Source: Actinophytocola sp036555685
GTDB lineage: Bacteria > Actinomycetota > Actinomycetes > Mycobacteriales > Pseudonocardiaceae
Assembly: GCF_036555685.1 (NCBI RefSeq)
Contig: NZ_DATBKY010000314.1
Location: 1-21,011, forward strand
Length of the DNA: 21,011 nt
Reading direction: 5' to 3'
Positions 1 to 7,372 of the stretch are shown one piece after another. Every line of letters starts with the position of its first letter. Position 1 is the stretch's first letter. Position numbers and translations under genes: made by a program. The notes below the pieces were generated by a model that worked only from the letters and a program-made list of their open reading frames with translations, was not told where the DNA came from and made no database searches.

Positions 1-742
1 CAAGCGGATCCAGGGGCAGACCGTGCGGCTGGCGTACCTGAGCCAGGAGCTGCACGACCTGCCCGGGTCGCAGCGGGTGCTGGAGGCCGTCGAGGAGGTC
101 GCCCGCCGCGTGACGCTCGGCAAGCAGGAGCTGTCGGCGTCGCAGCTGGCGGAACGGTTCGGTTTCCCGGCGGCGCGCCAGTGGACGCCGGTCGCGGACC
201 TGTCCGGCGGCGAGCGGCGGCGGTTGCAGCTCGCGCGGCTGCTGATGGCGGAGCCGAACGTGCTGCTGCTCGACGAGCCGACGAACGACCTGGACATCGA
301 CACGCTGCAGCAGCTGGAGGACCTGCTCGACGGCTGGCCGGGCACGCTGGTGGTCGTCTCGCACGACCGGTACCTGGTCGAGCGGGTGTGTGACGCGGTG
401 TACGCGCTGCTGGGCGACGGGCGCGTGACGCACCTGCCGGGCGGCATCGAGGAGTACCTCGCCCGCCGGGACGCGGTCCTGCGTCCGCCGCCGTCGCCCT
501 CGCCGCCCAAGCCCGCCGTCTCGGCCGCCGCTTCGCAGCGCGCGGCGCGCAAGGAGCTGGCCCGGCTGGAGCGGCGGCTGGAGGCGCTGTCGGCGCGTGA
601 GGCGTCGCTGCACGCCGCGCTCGCGGAGGCGGCGACGGATGCGGACCGGTTGCTCGAGCTGGACGCCGAGCTGCGCGAGGTGGTCGCGGAGAAGTCGTCG
701 GTCGAGGAGCGTTGGCTGGACATCGCGGACTTGGCGGAATGA
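1..742 (+). CDS. ABC-F family ATPase, C-terminal part (5' end outside window)
   Basis: The open frame runs from base 2 to a TGA at 740-742; the start lies upstream of the window, and the GTG at 23 is internal. Visible parts belong to the second ATPase domain: the ABC signature LSGGERRRLQLARLL, Walker B with the ABC-F hallmark LLLDEPTNDLD, and the H-switch VVVSHDRYL. A Pro/Ala-rich linker and a charged coiled coil (about the last 70 residues, RKELARLERRLEALSARE) follow, like the C-terminal tail of Uup-type proteins. ABC-F proteins lack membrane segments and act in the cytosol, mostly on ribosomes. The first ATPase domain and linker are not visible, so a housekeeping role and an antibiotic-resistance role cannot be separated. 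The next gene begins 20 bp downstream on the same strand. Confidence 0.93.
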   Translation, partial: KRIQGQTVRLAYLSQELHDLPGSQRVLEAVEEVARRVTLGKQELSASQLAERFGFPAARQWTPVADLSGGERRRLQLARLLMAEPNVLLLDEPTNDLDIDTLQQLEDLLDGWPGTLVVVSHDRYLVERVCDAVYALLGDGRVTHLPGGIEEYLARRDAVLRPPPSPSPPKPAVSAAASQRAARKELARLERRLEALSAREASLHAALAEAATDADRLLELDAELREVVAEKSSVEERWLDIADLAE

Positions 743-749
743 CCCCCCG

Positions 750-755
750 TAGGCT
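750..755 (+). promoter_or_regulatory. Possible -10 element for a leaderless acyl-AMP ligase transcript
   Basis: TAGGCT fits the actinobacterial -10 pattern TAnnnT and ends 7 bases before the ATG at 763. No convincing Shine-Dalgarno sequence precedes that ATG. This spacing is what a leaderless mRNA would need. No good -35 hexamer is seen, so this is a weak call. Confidence 0.3.
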
Positions 756-762
756 CTAGCCC

Positions 763-2436
763 ATGAGCCGTTTCGTCGACACGCTGGTTGCCACCGCCGG
801 GGCGGGCGGTCAGCTTCGGGGGGTCACCACGGGCGAACCCCGTGAGGCCGTACGCACCACGTGGGCGCAGGTACACGAGCAGGCGCGGTCGATCGCGGGC
901 GCGCTGGTGGCCGGCGGAATGGCGCGCCACGACGCGGTCGCGGTGCTCGCCGCGGAGCCGGCCGCGATCGGCCCGGCCGTGCAGGCGGTCTGGTTGGCCG
1001 GCGGCAGCGTAACGATGCTGCATCAGCCGACGCCACGCTCGGACCTCGCGGTGTGGGCGGAGGACACGCTCCGCGTGCTGAACATGATCGGCTCGAAGCT
1101 CGTGCTGCTGGGCGCGCCGTTCGACCAGCTGGCCCCGGTCCTCGACGAGCACGGCATCGGCTACGAGCTCGTCAGCTCCCTGTCCGGGGGCACGCCGCTG
1201 GCCGACGTGGTCTCGGTGGACGAGTCGGCGCCCGCGCTGCTGCAGCTCACCTCCGGGTCGACGGCGGACCCGAAGGCCGTGCGGATCACCCACGGGAACC
1301 TGCTGTCGAACATCACGGACATGGCGGCGGGGGCCGAGCTCGACCCTTCGTCGGACATCATGGTTTCGTGGCTGCCGATGTTCCACGACATGGGCATGGT
1401 CGGCTTCTACACGGTGCCGATGACGTTGGGCATCGAGCTCGTGAAGGTCACTCCCGTCGACTTCCTCACGGGTCCCCTGCTGTGGGCGGAACTGATCTCC
1501 AAATATCACGCCACCATCACCGCGGCCCCGAACTTCGCGTACGCGCTGCTGGGCCGCCGTCTGTCCGGTGTGGACGAAGAGGGCGCCTATGACCTGTCGT
1601 CCATGCGCCTGGCCCTGAACGGCGCGGAGCCGATCGACGAGAAGGCCGTCCGGTCCTTTACGGACAACGGCGCGCGGTTCGGCCTGCGGCCGGAGTGCGT
1701 GTTCCCGGCGTACGGCATGGCGGAGGGGACGCTGGCGATCTCGTTCCCGCCGGTGTTCACCGGGTTGCGCCTGGACTACATCGACGCTGTCGCGTTGGAG
1801 TCCGACCAGCGCGCGGTGCCCGTGCCCGCGTCGGACTCGCCGTCCGTTCGGTCGTTCGCCAAGCTGGGCAAGCCGTTGCCGGGTTTCGAGGCGCGCATCG
1901 TCTCGCCGTCCGGGGCCGTGCGCGGCGAGCGTGAGGTGGGCGAGATCCACATCCGCGGCGCGGCCGTCACCCCGGGCTACCTGACCGTCGACGGTCCACT
2001 GGCCACGCAGGACGAGTCCGGCTGGCTGGCCACCGGCGACCTCGGGTACATAGTGGACGGTGAGATCGTCATCTGCGGCCGGGCGAAGGATGTGATCATC
2101 CTCGCGGGCCGCAACATCTACCCCACGGACATCGAACGCGCGGCGACCACGGTGCAGGGCGTGCGGGCCGGCAACGCGGTGGCGGTGCGCCTGGACGCCG
2201 GCACCCGCCGGGAACGCTTCGCGGTGGTGGTGGAGTCCCGCCTGGCGAACGACCCGGCGGCGGTCCGGGGGCTACGCAAGGAGATCGGCGCCCGAGTTTT
2301 CGAGGCGGTCAACGCCCGCCCGTCCGCCGTGGCGGTCATCCCACCGGGCACGCTGCCGAAGACCCCGTCAGGCAAGCTCCGCCGCGCCGCGGCGGGGGAG
2401 CAGCTGGCAGACCGCCTGAACACCCCGGACGCCTGA
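763..2436 (+). CDS. Fatty acyl-AMP ligase / acyl-CoA synthetase family protein (Pks16-like)
   Basis: A 557-aa member of the ANL adenylating superfamily, which activates a carboxylic acid with ATP to an acyl-adenylate. The motifs appear in the usual order: the P-loop-like LLQLTSGSTADPKAVRITHG, then SWLPMFHDMGMVG, typical of fatty acyl-AMP ligases (FAALs) rather than ordinary FadD enzymes, YGMAEGTLAISF, GWLATGDLGYIVDGEI, the hinge GRAKDVIILAGRNIYPTDIE, and the C-terminal catalytic lysine in PKTPSGKLRR. Full length for the family. The ATG at 763 lies 20 bp after the ABC-F stop. From memory, M. tuberculosis carries the FAAL-like pks16 (Rv1013) next to pth in the same orientation, which supports orthology. 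No polyketide synthase is nearby, so the acyl acceptor is unknown; CoA ligase activity cannot be excluded. Confidence 0.9.
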   Translation: MSRFVDTLVATAGAGGQLRGVTTGEPREAVRTTWAQVHEQARSIAGALVAGGMARHDAVAVLAAEPAAIGPAVQAVWLAGGSVTMLHQPTPRSDLAVWAEDTLRVLNMIGSKLVLLGAPFDQLAPVLDEHGIGYELVSSLSGGTPLADVVSVDESAPALLQLTSGSTADPKAVRITHGNLLSNITDMAAGAELDPSSDIMVSWLPMFHDMGMVGFYTVPMTLGIELVKVTPVDFLTGPLLWAELISKYHATITAAPNFAYALLGRRLSGVDEEGAYDLSSMRLALNGAEPIDEKAVRSFTDNGARFGLRPECVFPAYGMAEGTLAISFPPVFTGLRLDYIDAVALESDQRAVPVPASDSPSVRSFAKLGKPLPGFEARIVSPSGAVRGEREVGEIHIRGAAVTPGYLTVDGPLATQDESGWLATGDLGYIVDGEIVICGRAKDVIILAGRNIYPTDIERAATTVQGVRAGNAVAVRLDAGTRRERFAVVVESRLANDPAAVRGLRKEIGARVFEAVNARPSAVAVIPPGTLPKTPSGKLRRAAAGEQLADRLNTPDA

Positions 2437-2476
2437 TCCACCGCCCGCCCGTTCCCCCGGCGCCGGTGGTGCTGAG

Positions 2477-2500
2477 GCGGCCAGCGGCCCCATTGGCCGC
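2477..2500. terminator. Candidate hairpin terminator between convergent genes (1)
   Basis: Perfect 7-bp arms GCGGCCA (2477-2483) and TGGCCGC (2494-2500). An alternative 6-bp hairpin, GCGGCC (2484-2489) with GGCCGC (2495-2500), shares the right arm. It lies 40 bp past the acyl-AMP ligase stop. No T-tract follows, as is common in high-GC actinobacteria, so termination is inferred. Confidence 0.35.
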
Positions 2501-2543
2501 GTCGGGATCTTGACCCGTGTCCGTTGTTCGCGCCTTTCGGTTC

Positions 2544-2562
2544 CGTTCACCCAGGCGGAGCG
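2544..2562 (-). repeat. Relic copy of the 3' end of the DivIVA-like gene
   Basis: CGTTCACCCAGGCGGAGCG is identical to 2665-2683, 121 bp away, inside the last codons of the DivIVA-like gene. On the minus strand the similarity continues in frame past the identical core: RSAWVNGTERREQ here against RSAWVNELKRREL at the protein's C-terminus. It is downstream of the stop codon and not part of a gene I can support. Confidence 0.6.
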
Positions 2563-2575
2563 CCTGGGCGGGCGT

Positions 2576-2600
2576 CGGTGGCCAGCGCGGGTGGCCACCG
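2576..2600. terminator. Candidate bidirectional terminator (2)
   Basis: A perfect 9-bp inverted repeat, CGGTGGCCA (2576-2584) and TGGCCACCG (2592-2600), with a 7-base loop. It lies 41 bp beyond the stop of the DivIVA-like gene on the minus strand and about 140 bp beyond the acyl-AMP ligase on the plus strand. It is the strongest hairpin in this gap. No T-run is present on either side. Confidence 0.45.
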
Positions 2601-2641
2601 GCCGCGCCGACCACGCCGGGTTCGATCAGGCCGGGCCCTGT

Positions 2642-5488
2642 CTAGAGCTCGCGCCGTTTGAGCTCGTTCACCCAGGCGGAGCGAAGCGCCTCGACGGCAC
2701 CGATGTGGTAGCCCTGCCCGATGAAGAAGGTCCGGGAGAGCTTGACCCCGGCGATGTCGTCGGGCCGCGGCCCGTCCTCGGCGGCGGCGATGGCGTCGGC
2801 GAGGAGGTTGACGAGCTTGTCGACGTCCCCGGGCCGGTAACCCCGCTCCCCGGGCGGCGCGGGCGGCAACGGGAGCGCGAGCACGTCGGAGTCCCGCCAC
2901 GCGTCGAGCGTGGACCGCATGGCTTCGCCGGAGGGGCGCTCGTCCTCGTCCGCGGGGGCGTCCGCACGCCCGTTGGCCATGGCCGCCGCCCAACCCGAGG
3001 GCATCGACCTCTCCCCGGGCGCCGGCGTGCTGTCACCAGGTCCCGGCCGCCCGCCGGGCTCCGCCGGCCCGCTTGCCGGGGCCGGCCCACCGGGCGGCCT
3101 CTGGCCAGGCGTCGCCAGGCCGCCGAATGGACGCTCGCCGGAGGCTGGTGGCACGGGTCCGCCCGCCGGCCGGTCGCCCGGCGATGGCCGGCCGCCGGCT
3201 GGGGTGGCCGGTCCGCCGCCCCGCCGCTCGCCGGTGGGGGGCAGAAGCCCGCCCGGCGGTCGCCCGCCAGGGGTCGCCGGCCCGCCGAACGGCCGTTCAC
3301 CGCCAGGCGGCACGAGCCCGCCTGCGGGTCGCTCGCCGCTGGGCGGACCGCCGCCTGCCTCGTTACGGGAGGACGGCGCCAGCCCGCCCGACGATCGTTC
3401 AACGCCGGGCGTGGTCGGTGCTCCGGTTGGCCGGTCGCCGGTGGATGGTGTGTATCCGCCTGATGGTCGGTCGCTGCCGGGTGCTGGTGTGCCGGCGGGT
3501 CGCTTGTCGGCGGGTGGTGTGAGCCCGGCCGACGGTCGGTCGCCGCCAGGTGTTCTCGGCCCGCCGAGTGGTCGATCTCCGCTCGGCGGCACGAGGCCGC
3601 CTGCCGGTCGCCGGTTGCCAGGCGTGGCCGATCCGCCGGGTGGCCGTTCGCCGGCGTGTGGCAGGGGGCCGCCCGCCGGCCGCATGCTTGTCGGTTTCGC
3701 CGGTCCGCCGGACGGTCGCTCACCGCCAGGGGTTGCTGGTCCACCTGCCGGCCGTTCACCATCGGGCACCGGTGGAGCGCCGGCTGGGGGCAGAATTCCG
3801 CCGGCCGGCCGCTTGTCGGCGGGAGTCGCGGGGCCGCTGTCCGGCCGGTCGCCTGCGGGCGGCGCGGATCCGCCATCCGGCAGCTCGCCCCCCGGTGCCG
3901 TTGGACCGTCGGCCGGTCGCTCGCCGACCGGCGTCGCGAGTCCGCTTGCCGGGCCTTCGTTGCCGCTCGCCGGGCTGCCGGCCGGTTGCTCGCCGGTGGG
4001 GGTTGCGAGTCCGCTCGCGCGGGCTTCACCGGCCGGCGTCGACGGATCGTCTACCGGACGCCCGCCACCGGGTGTCGCAAGTCCGCCGGCCGGTTTCGGT
4101 CGCTCGCCCGGAGCCCGCTCGCCCGTGGGCCGGATCCTGTCGGCCAGCGTCGTCGGTCGTTGGCCGGCGGGCGCGCTATCCGCGGACCTGTCGTCGGTGG
4201 GCTGCTCGTCGGTCGACGGCTTGGTGGCGGATTTCGGCGGGCGCGTGGTCAGCGCATCGGGTGACGCGGGCTGTTCGCCCTTCGGCATGGTCAGGCCGTT
4301 GGCCGGCGCGGACTTCTGGTCCTCCGTCGGGGCGGAGAGGCCCGCTGCGGGAGCGGCCGGCGGTTCGCTCGTGCGTGGCGGGTGGTCAACGGGCCGGGCC
4401 GGTGGGCGCGGCGGTACCGGACGCCTGCCGGGAGCCACCGGGCGGCCGCTCGGCATCGCCTGGGTCGGGCCGCTCAACTGCGGCGAGCCGGGATGCCCAC
4501 CGGGGCGGGCGAAACGCTCCCCGCTCTGCGGGCGGGCCGGCGGCGGTCCGCCGAAGCGGGCGGCCGCGTCCGCCGCCTCGTCGACGCCGCCCGGCGGCGG
4601 CGAGCCGGGGCGCGTCTCCCCGGGTGGCACCACGTCCGGGCGCGACGGGCCCGGCACCCAGTTCGGGTCTACGTCGGCATCGTCGTCTTCGGACGGTTCG
4701 GCGTCCGCCGGCTTGACCTCCGACTTCGGCACGACCGTGGTGGAGTCGGGCTCGTCGATCTCCTCGGGCTCGGACAGGCGCGACTCGAACAACGGGCCGC
4801 CGGCGGGCTCGCGCACAGACGTGGGCACCGAGAGACCGTCATCGTCGGTGCGCTCCGGTGGGTCCTCGAGCGGTGGCTCGGGCTGCGACGGCGGCGTGTC
4901 GGCCGGCTTCTTGGTGATCGGACCGGTCTTGGACGTCGCGCCCGGCCGGCGTTTCGGGAGCGCCTCGGTCTGGCTGCTGGTGTCGGCGATCGCGGCGCCG
5001 TTGGTCCCCGCCGACGGCTCCTCCGTCGCGCGGAGTGCGGCCGCGGACCGCGCCGCCTCCTCCGCCGAAGACGGGGCCGGGGCCGGGGACTGGGACGGCA
5101 CCGGGCCGGACGGTCGCGGCGGGAACGGCGTCCGTTCCGGCGGCGGCATCGGGAACTGCTGGCGCGGCGCCGGGCGCGGGGGAGAGTCGGGCCTGCGGAC
5201 CGGGGAGCGGCCCCGCTCGCGGCGTTCGAACTCCTCGACGACGAGGTCGAGGAAGTCGTCGACCTGCTCCTCGTGGTAGCCGCGGCGGATGAGCGGCGCG
5301 CTGTCGAAGATCACCTCGCGCACTTCCTGCGCGCTCAGCGAGTCCGAGCCGGCCAGCGTCGCCTGCACGCGGTCCAGGAAGTCGTCCACCTGGTCCTCGT
5401 GGTAGCCGCGCCGGCCGAGCGGCGCGCGGTCGAACGTGACGCAGTCGACCACCGCCGGGGTCAGCGGCACGTCCTCCTCGTGCTGCAC
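2642..5488 (-). CDS. Large DivIVA-motif protein with long Gly/Pro-rich repeat region
   Basis: About 948 aa. Two DivIVA-type motifs open the protein, GRRGYHEDQVDDFLDRV (near residue 25-41) and IRRGYHEEQVDDFLDLV (near 67-83), resembling the N-terminal membrane-curvature-binding motif of Wag31/DivIVA. Charged and acidic low-complexity sequence follows, then about 26-30 imperfect 12-residue repeats of consensus GERPAGGPATPG (residues about 460-826). The last 75 residues carry two more divergent motifs, GERGYRPGDVDKLVN and FFIGQGYHIGAVEALRSAW. The long central coiled coil of true DivIVA is absent. A polar-growth or envelope scaffold role is an inference. The GTG at 5488 has GGGAGG 10-13 bases upstream; GTG 5470 is an alternative because VPLTP there matches the MPLTP start of Wag31. 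It starts 19 bp after the pth stop and is probably cotranscribed with it. A 3' remnant copy lies at 2544-2562. Confidence 0.85.
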   Translation of the reverse strand: MQHEEDVPLTPAVVDCVTFDRAPLGRRGYHEDQVDDFLDRVQATLAGSDSLSAQEVREVIFDSAPLIRRGYHEEQVDDFLDLVVEEFERRERGRSPVRRPDSPPRPAPRQQFPMPPPERTPFPPRPSGPVPSQSPAPAPSSAEEAARSAAALRATEEPSAGTNGAAIADTSSQTEALPKRRPGATSKTGPITKKPADTPPSQPEPPLEDPPERTDDDGLSVPTSVREPAGGPLFESRLSEPEEIDEPDSTTVVPKSEVKPADAEPSEDDDADVDPNWVPGPSRPDVVPPGETRPGSPPPGGVDEAADAAARFGGPPPARPQSGERFARPGGHPGSPQLSGPTQAMPSGRPVAPGRRPVPPRPPARPVDHPPRTSEPPAAPAAGLSAPTEDQKSAPANGLTMPKGEQPASPDALTTRPPKSATKPSTDEQPTDDRSADSAPAGQRPTTLADRIRPTGERAPGERPKPAGGLATPGGGRPVDDPSTPAGEARASGLATPTGEQPAGSPASGNEGPASGLATPVGERPADGPTAPGGELPDGGSAPPAGDRPDSGPATPADKRPAGGILPPAGAPPVPDGERPAGGPATPGGERPSGGPAKPTSMRPAGGPLPHAGERPPGGSATPGNRRPAGGLVPPSGDRPLGGPRTPGGDRPSAGLTPPADKRPAGTPAPGSDRPSGGYTPSTGDRPTGAPTTPGVERSSGGLAPSSRNEAGGGPPSGERPAGGLVPPGGERPFGGPATPGGRPPGGLLPPTGERRGGGPATPAGGRPSPGDRPAGGPVPPASGERPFGGLATPGQRPPGGPAPASGPAEPGGRPGPGDSTPAPGERSMPSGWAAAMANGRADAPADEDERPSGEAMRSTLDAWRDSDVLALPLPPAPPGERGYRPGDVDKLVNLLADAIAAAEDGPRPDDIAGVKLSRTFFIGQGYHIGAVEALRSAWVNELKRREL
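2665..2683 (-). repeat. Parental copy of the 19-bp direct repeat
   Basis: Identical to 2544-2562 and inside the coding sequence for the C-terminal RSAWVN residues of the DivIVA-like protein. The match marks a short duplication of the 3' end of this gene. Confidence 0.6.
3010..4110 (-). repeat. Coding minisatellite-like array, 36-bp (12-residue) period
   Basis: This stretch of the DivIVA-like gene encodes roughly 26-30 imperfect units close to GERPAGGPATPG. Arg-Pro and Gly-Gly are the most constant positions; position 5 varies among A, P, S, F and L. Some units are shortened or carry insertions (for example APPVPD). No unit is exactly repeated over its neighbours, so the array is old or under protein-level selection. 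The translated region should be disordered. The same bias leaves long open frames on the opposite strand. Confidence 0.85.
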
Positions 5489-5507
5489 GCTCGGACCGCC
5501 TCCCGCG

Positions 5508-6101
5508 TCAGCGCGCGTGGAAGAGGTTTTGCGCGGCTTCCAATCCCTTGGCAACCAAAGCCTCCGTCGCGTCGGCACACCGGTCGATCTCGAGTGCGAG
5601 GTCCTTGCGTTCCATGGCGGAGAAGTCCCGGAGCACGAAGTCCGCCGGATCCATCCGCCCGGGCGGGCGACCTATACCGAACCGTACCCGCAGGTACTCC
5701 CTGGTCCCGAGCGACTTCGTGACCGATCTCAGCCCGTTGTGCCCGTTCTCGCCGCCGCCGAGCTTCAGCTTGAGGCTGCCGAACGGCAGGTCGAGCTCGT
5801 CGTGGACGACTATCAGGTTGGCCGGCGGGATCTTGAAGAACTTCGCGATGCCGACGACCGGCCCGCCCGAGAGGTTCATGTACGTGCGCGGCTTCGCGAG
5901 CAGCACCCGGCGACCGCCCAGCCGGCCTTCGAGCAGGTCCGCGCCGCCCTTGTGAGACTTGAACTTGCCACCCATCCGGTCCGCGAGCTCGTCCGCGACC
6001 AGGAACCCGATGTTGTGCCGGTTGCCGACATAGCGCGGCCCCGGGTTGCCGAGACCGACGACGAGCGTCGGGCCGTCGGCGGCGGGTGGCTCGGCTGGCA
6101 T
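5508..6101 (-). CDS. pth: Peptidyl-tRNA hydrolase
   Basis: A 197-aa enzyme that cleaves the ester bond of peptidyl-tRNAs released from stalled ribosomes and so recycles tRNA in the cytosol. The family motifs are complete: VGLGNPGPRYVGNRHNIGF with catalytic His29, KPRTYMNLSG with Asn76, HDELDLPFG with Asp101, and GGGENGHNGLRS with Asn122. These correspond to E. coli His20, Asn68, Asp93 and Asn114. The ATG at 6101 has GAGGA 6 bases upstream; the frame extends to a TTG at 6116, which lacks such a site. It follows rplY with a strong terminator in between and precedes the DivIVA-like gene by 19 bp. Adjacency to rplY and glmU/prs is conserved in actinobacteria. Confidence 0.97.
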   Translation of the reverse strand: MPAEPPAADGPTLVVGLGNPGPRYVGNRHNIGFLVADELADRMGGKFKSHKGGADLLEGRLGGRRVLLAKPRTYMNLSGGPVVGIAKFFKIPPANLIVVHDELDLPFGSLKLKLGGGENGHNGLRSVTKSLGTREYLRVRFGIGRPPGRMDPADFVLRDFSAMERKDLALEIDRCADATEALVAKGLEAAQNLFHAR

Positions 6102-6114
6102 CTCGGGTCCTCGC

Positions 6115-6152
6115 AAAAAACAAACCGGGCGGTCCCGTGTGGGACCGCCCGG
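6115..6152 (-). terminator. Intrinsic terminator (or attenuator) between rplY and pth
   Basis: A perfect 12-bp stem, CCGGGCGGTCCC (6125-6136) and GGGACCGCCCGG (6141-6152), with a 4-base loop. Read on the minus strand it is followed by TTTGTTTTTT (6124-6115). It begins 9 bases after the rplY stop, and the T-tract ends 3 bases before the GAGGA site of pth. It is by far the clearest terminator in the window. Confidence 0.93.
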
Positions 6153-6161
6153 AACGGCGGG

Positions 6162-6833
6162 TCAGCCCTCGCTCGACTCCTCGGCGGGCTTCTCCACCTG
6201 CTCCTCCTCGGCACCGGCGGCCGCGGCCTCCTCGGCAGCGGCGGGCTCCTCGCCCTCCGGCGCCTCGATGCCGGCTTCCATGTCCTCGGCCGTCGGCGCG
6301 ATGTTGACCGCGATCACCAGGGTGTCGGGGTCGGTGACGAGCTCCGCGCCCTCGGACAGCGGCACGTCGGAGGCGACGATCCGGGTGTCCGCCGTGGCGC
6401 CGTCGATCGAGACCTCGAACTGCTCGGGGATGTGCAGGGCCTCGACCGCGACCTGCAGCGTCATGGTGTCCTGGGTGACCAGGGTGCCGGGCGAGGCCTC
6501 GCCGGTGAACACCACGGGCACCTCGACGGTGACCTTCTCGCCGCGCTGGACGAGCAGCAGGTCGACGTGCTCGATGTAGTTCTTGATCGGGTGGGTGGTG
6601 ACGGTCTTGGTCAGCGCGAGCTCGCTGGTGCTGTTGAACTCGAGCGTGAGGACGGCGTTCTGGCCGTGCTCCCGGACGACGCGGGCGAACTCGATCGCGG
6701 GCAGGGCCAGGTGCTGCGGGTCGGAGCCGTGGCCGTAGAGCACCGCGGGGATCTTCCCGTCGCGGCGCGTGCGGCGCGCGGCGCCCTTGCCGAACTCGGT
6801 GCGGGGTTCGGCGGCGAGACGGACCTCGGACAC
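6162..6833 (-). CDS. rplY: 50S ribosomal protein L25/general stress protein CTC
   Basis: A 223-aa, two-domain (CTC/TL5-type) L25 protein that binds 5S rRNA in the large subunit. The N-terminal L25 domain starts VSEVRLAAEPRTEFGKGAAR and includes GKIPAVLYGHG. The C-terminal beta domain covers about residues 95-190 (EKVTVEVPVVFTGEASPG, ALHIPEQFEVSI). An Ala/Glu-rich acidic tail ends the protein, as usual in actinobacteria. The GTG at 6833 has AAGGAG 9 bases upstream and gives the expected N-terminus; the open frame extends to 6911 without support. Upstream lies a 539-bp non-coding stretch with two DnaA-box sequences. Downstream is a strong terminator, then pth. Lipoprotein gene lpqT, which from memory lies between rplY and prs in mycobacteria, is absent here. 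Confidence 0.96.
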   Translation of the reverse strand: MSEVRLAAEPRTEFGKGAARRTRRDGKIPAVLYGHGSDPQHLALPAIEFARVVREHGQNAVLTLEFNSTSELALTKTVTTHPIKNYIEHVDLLLVQRGEKVTVEVPVVFTGEASPGTLVTQDTMTLQVAVEALHIPEQFEVSIDGATADTRIVASDVPLSEGAELVTDPDTLVIAVNIAPTAEDMEAGIEAPEGEEPAAAEEAAAAGAEEEQVEKPAEESSEG

Positions 6834-7025
6834 GGTGGGGCTCTCCTTGCTACACACTTGAAGCTGGGTCTCGGGCGGCGGCGGCCAGCGGCGACGGAAT
6901 GCACGCGGCAATCAAGCCGCCGCGTCGATCACGCCAGGCGTGACGCCTGCCCTCGCCGAGGCAACCCGGTCAGTCTACGTGGTCGTTTCGTGGCTCTACG
7001 CGCGGGGCCTCGTGGCCGGCGGCGG

Positions 7026-7053
7026 TTGTCCACAAGGGGCCGACTTGTCCACA
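7026..7053 (+). promoter_or_regulatory. Two direct DnaA-box sequences upstream of rplY
   Basis: TTGTCCACA occurs at 7026-7034 and again at 7045-7053, in the same orientation, 19 bp start to start. This equals the DnaA-box consensus of high-GC actinobacteria. They lie about 195-220 bp upstream of the rplY GTG and in non-coding DNA. Binding is inferred; nothing else here suggests a replication origin. Confidence 0.5.
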
Positions 7054-7107
7054 AGTCGATCTTCCGACCCCGGATTGTCAGTGGTCACCGATAGAATTGG
7101 TGTCGGG

Positions 7108-7135
7108 GCGGTCCCCCGGAGAGGGTGGGGGCCGT
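7108..7135 (-). terminator. Weak hairpin downstream of prs
   Basis: CCCCC (7113-7117) pairs with GGGGG (7127-7131), and the flanking bases 7109-7111 pair with 7132-7134 around one bulged T. It lies about 240 bp past the prs stop and lacks a T-tract. It could end the glmU-prs transcript, but support is thin. Confidence 0.25.
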
Positions 7136-7372
7136 CATCCACGGGGCGACGCGGATTCGGGCGCTCGACGGGGGCCAGCGGGGCCAGCGGGGTTTCTGCG
7201 GGTGGCTGGGCACGTTTGGCATGCGGCGCGACCGGACGCGGGTCCGGGGGTCGGCCGGCAGGCGGGCGTCGCGGCGGCTCGACCGGTCGCGAGGCAGCGG
7301 CCACGAAGCACCGCCGGCGAAGCGATATCCGGTAGAACCCACGGCACGCGGCTCGCAGTGGAACAGGAGCGG

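Larger units (their letters stand above)
6834..7372. other. Non-coding interval between prs and rplY
   Basis: This 539-bp gap holds no gene I can support; open frames here are continuations of shadow frames. It contains the rplY upstream region with a weak -10 candidate TAGACT (minus strand, 6972-6977), two DnaA-box sequences (7026-7053), a plus-strand TAGAAT (7092-7097) without a well-spaced -35, a hairpin at 7108-7135, and a short GGGGCCAGC tandem near 7173-7192. The half near prs (7140-7372) is GC-rich, without other recognisable structure. Confidence 0.6.

Noticed and set aside
3010..4110. CRISPR-like repeat array.
   Set aside because: The units are imperfect, contiguous, in coding frame with a 36-bp period, and have no spacers.
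2910..5279. A 789-codon open frame on the plus strand opposite the DivIVA-like gene.
   Set aside because: It mirrors the Gly/Pro-rich repeats on the other strand. The DivIVA motifs, start site and operon position support the minus-strand frame; the plus-strand product has no fold or motif.
5489..5578. Extending the DivIVA-like protein upstream to 5578.
   Set aside because: The extra codons lie inside pth, and the GTG at 5488 has a good ribosome site just after the pth stop.
7026..7053. A chromosomal replication origin.
   Set aside because: Only two DnaA boxes, no AT-rich unwinding region, and no dnaA, dnaN, rpmH or parAB nearby.
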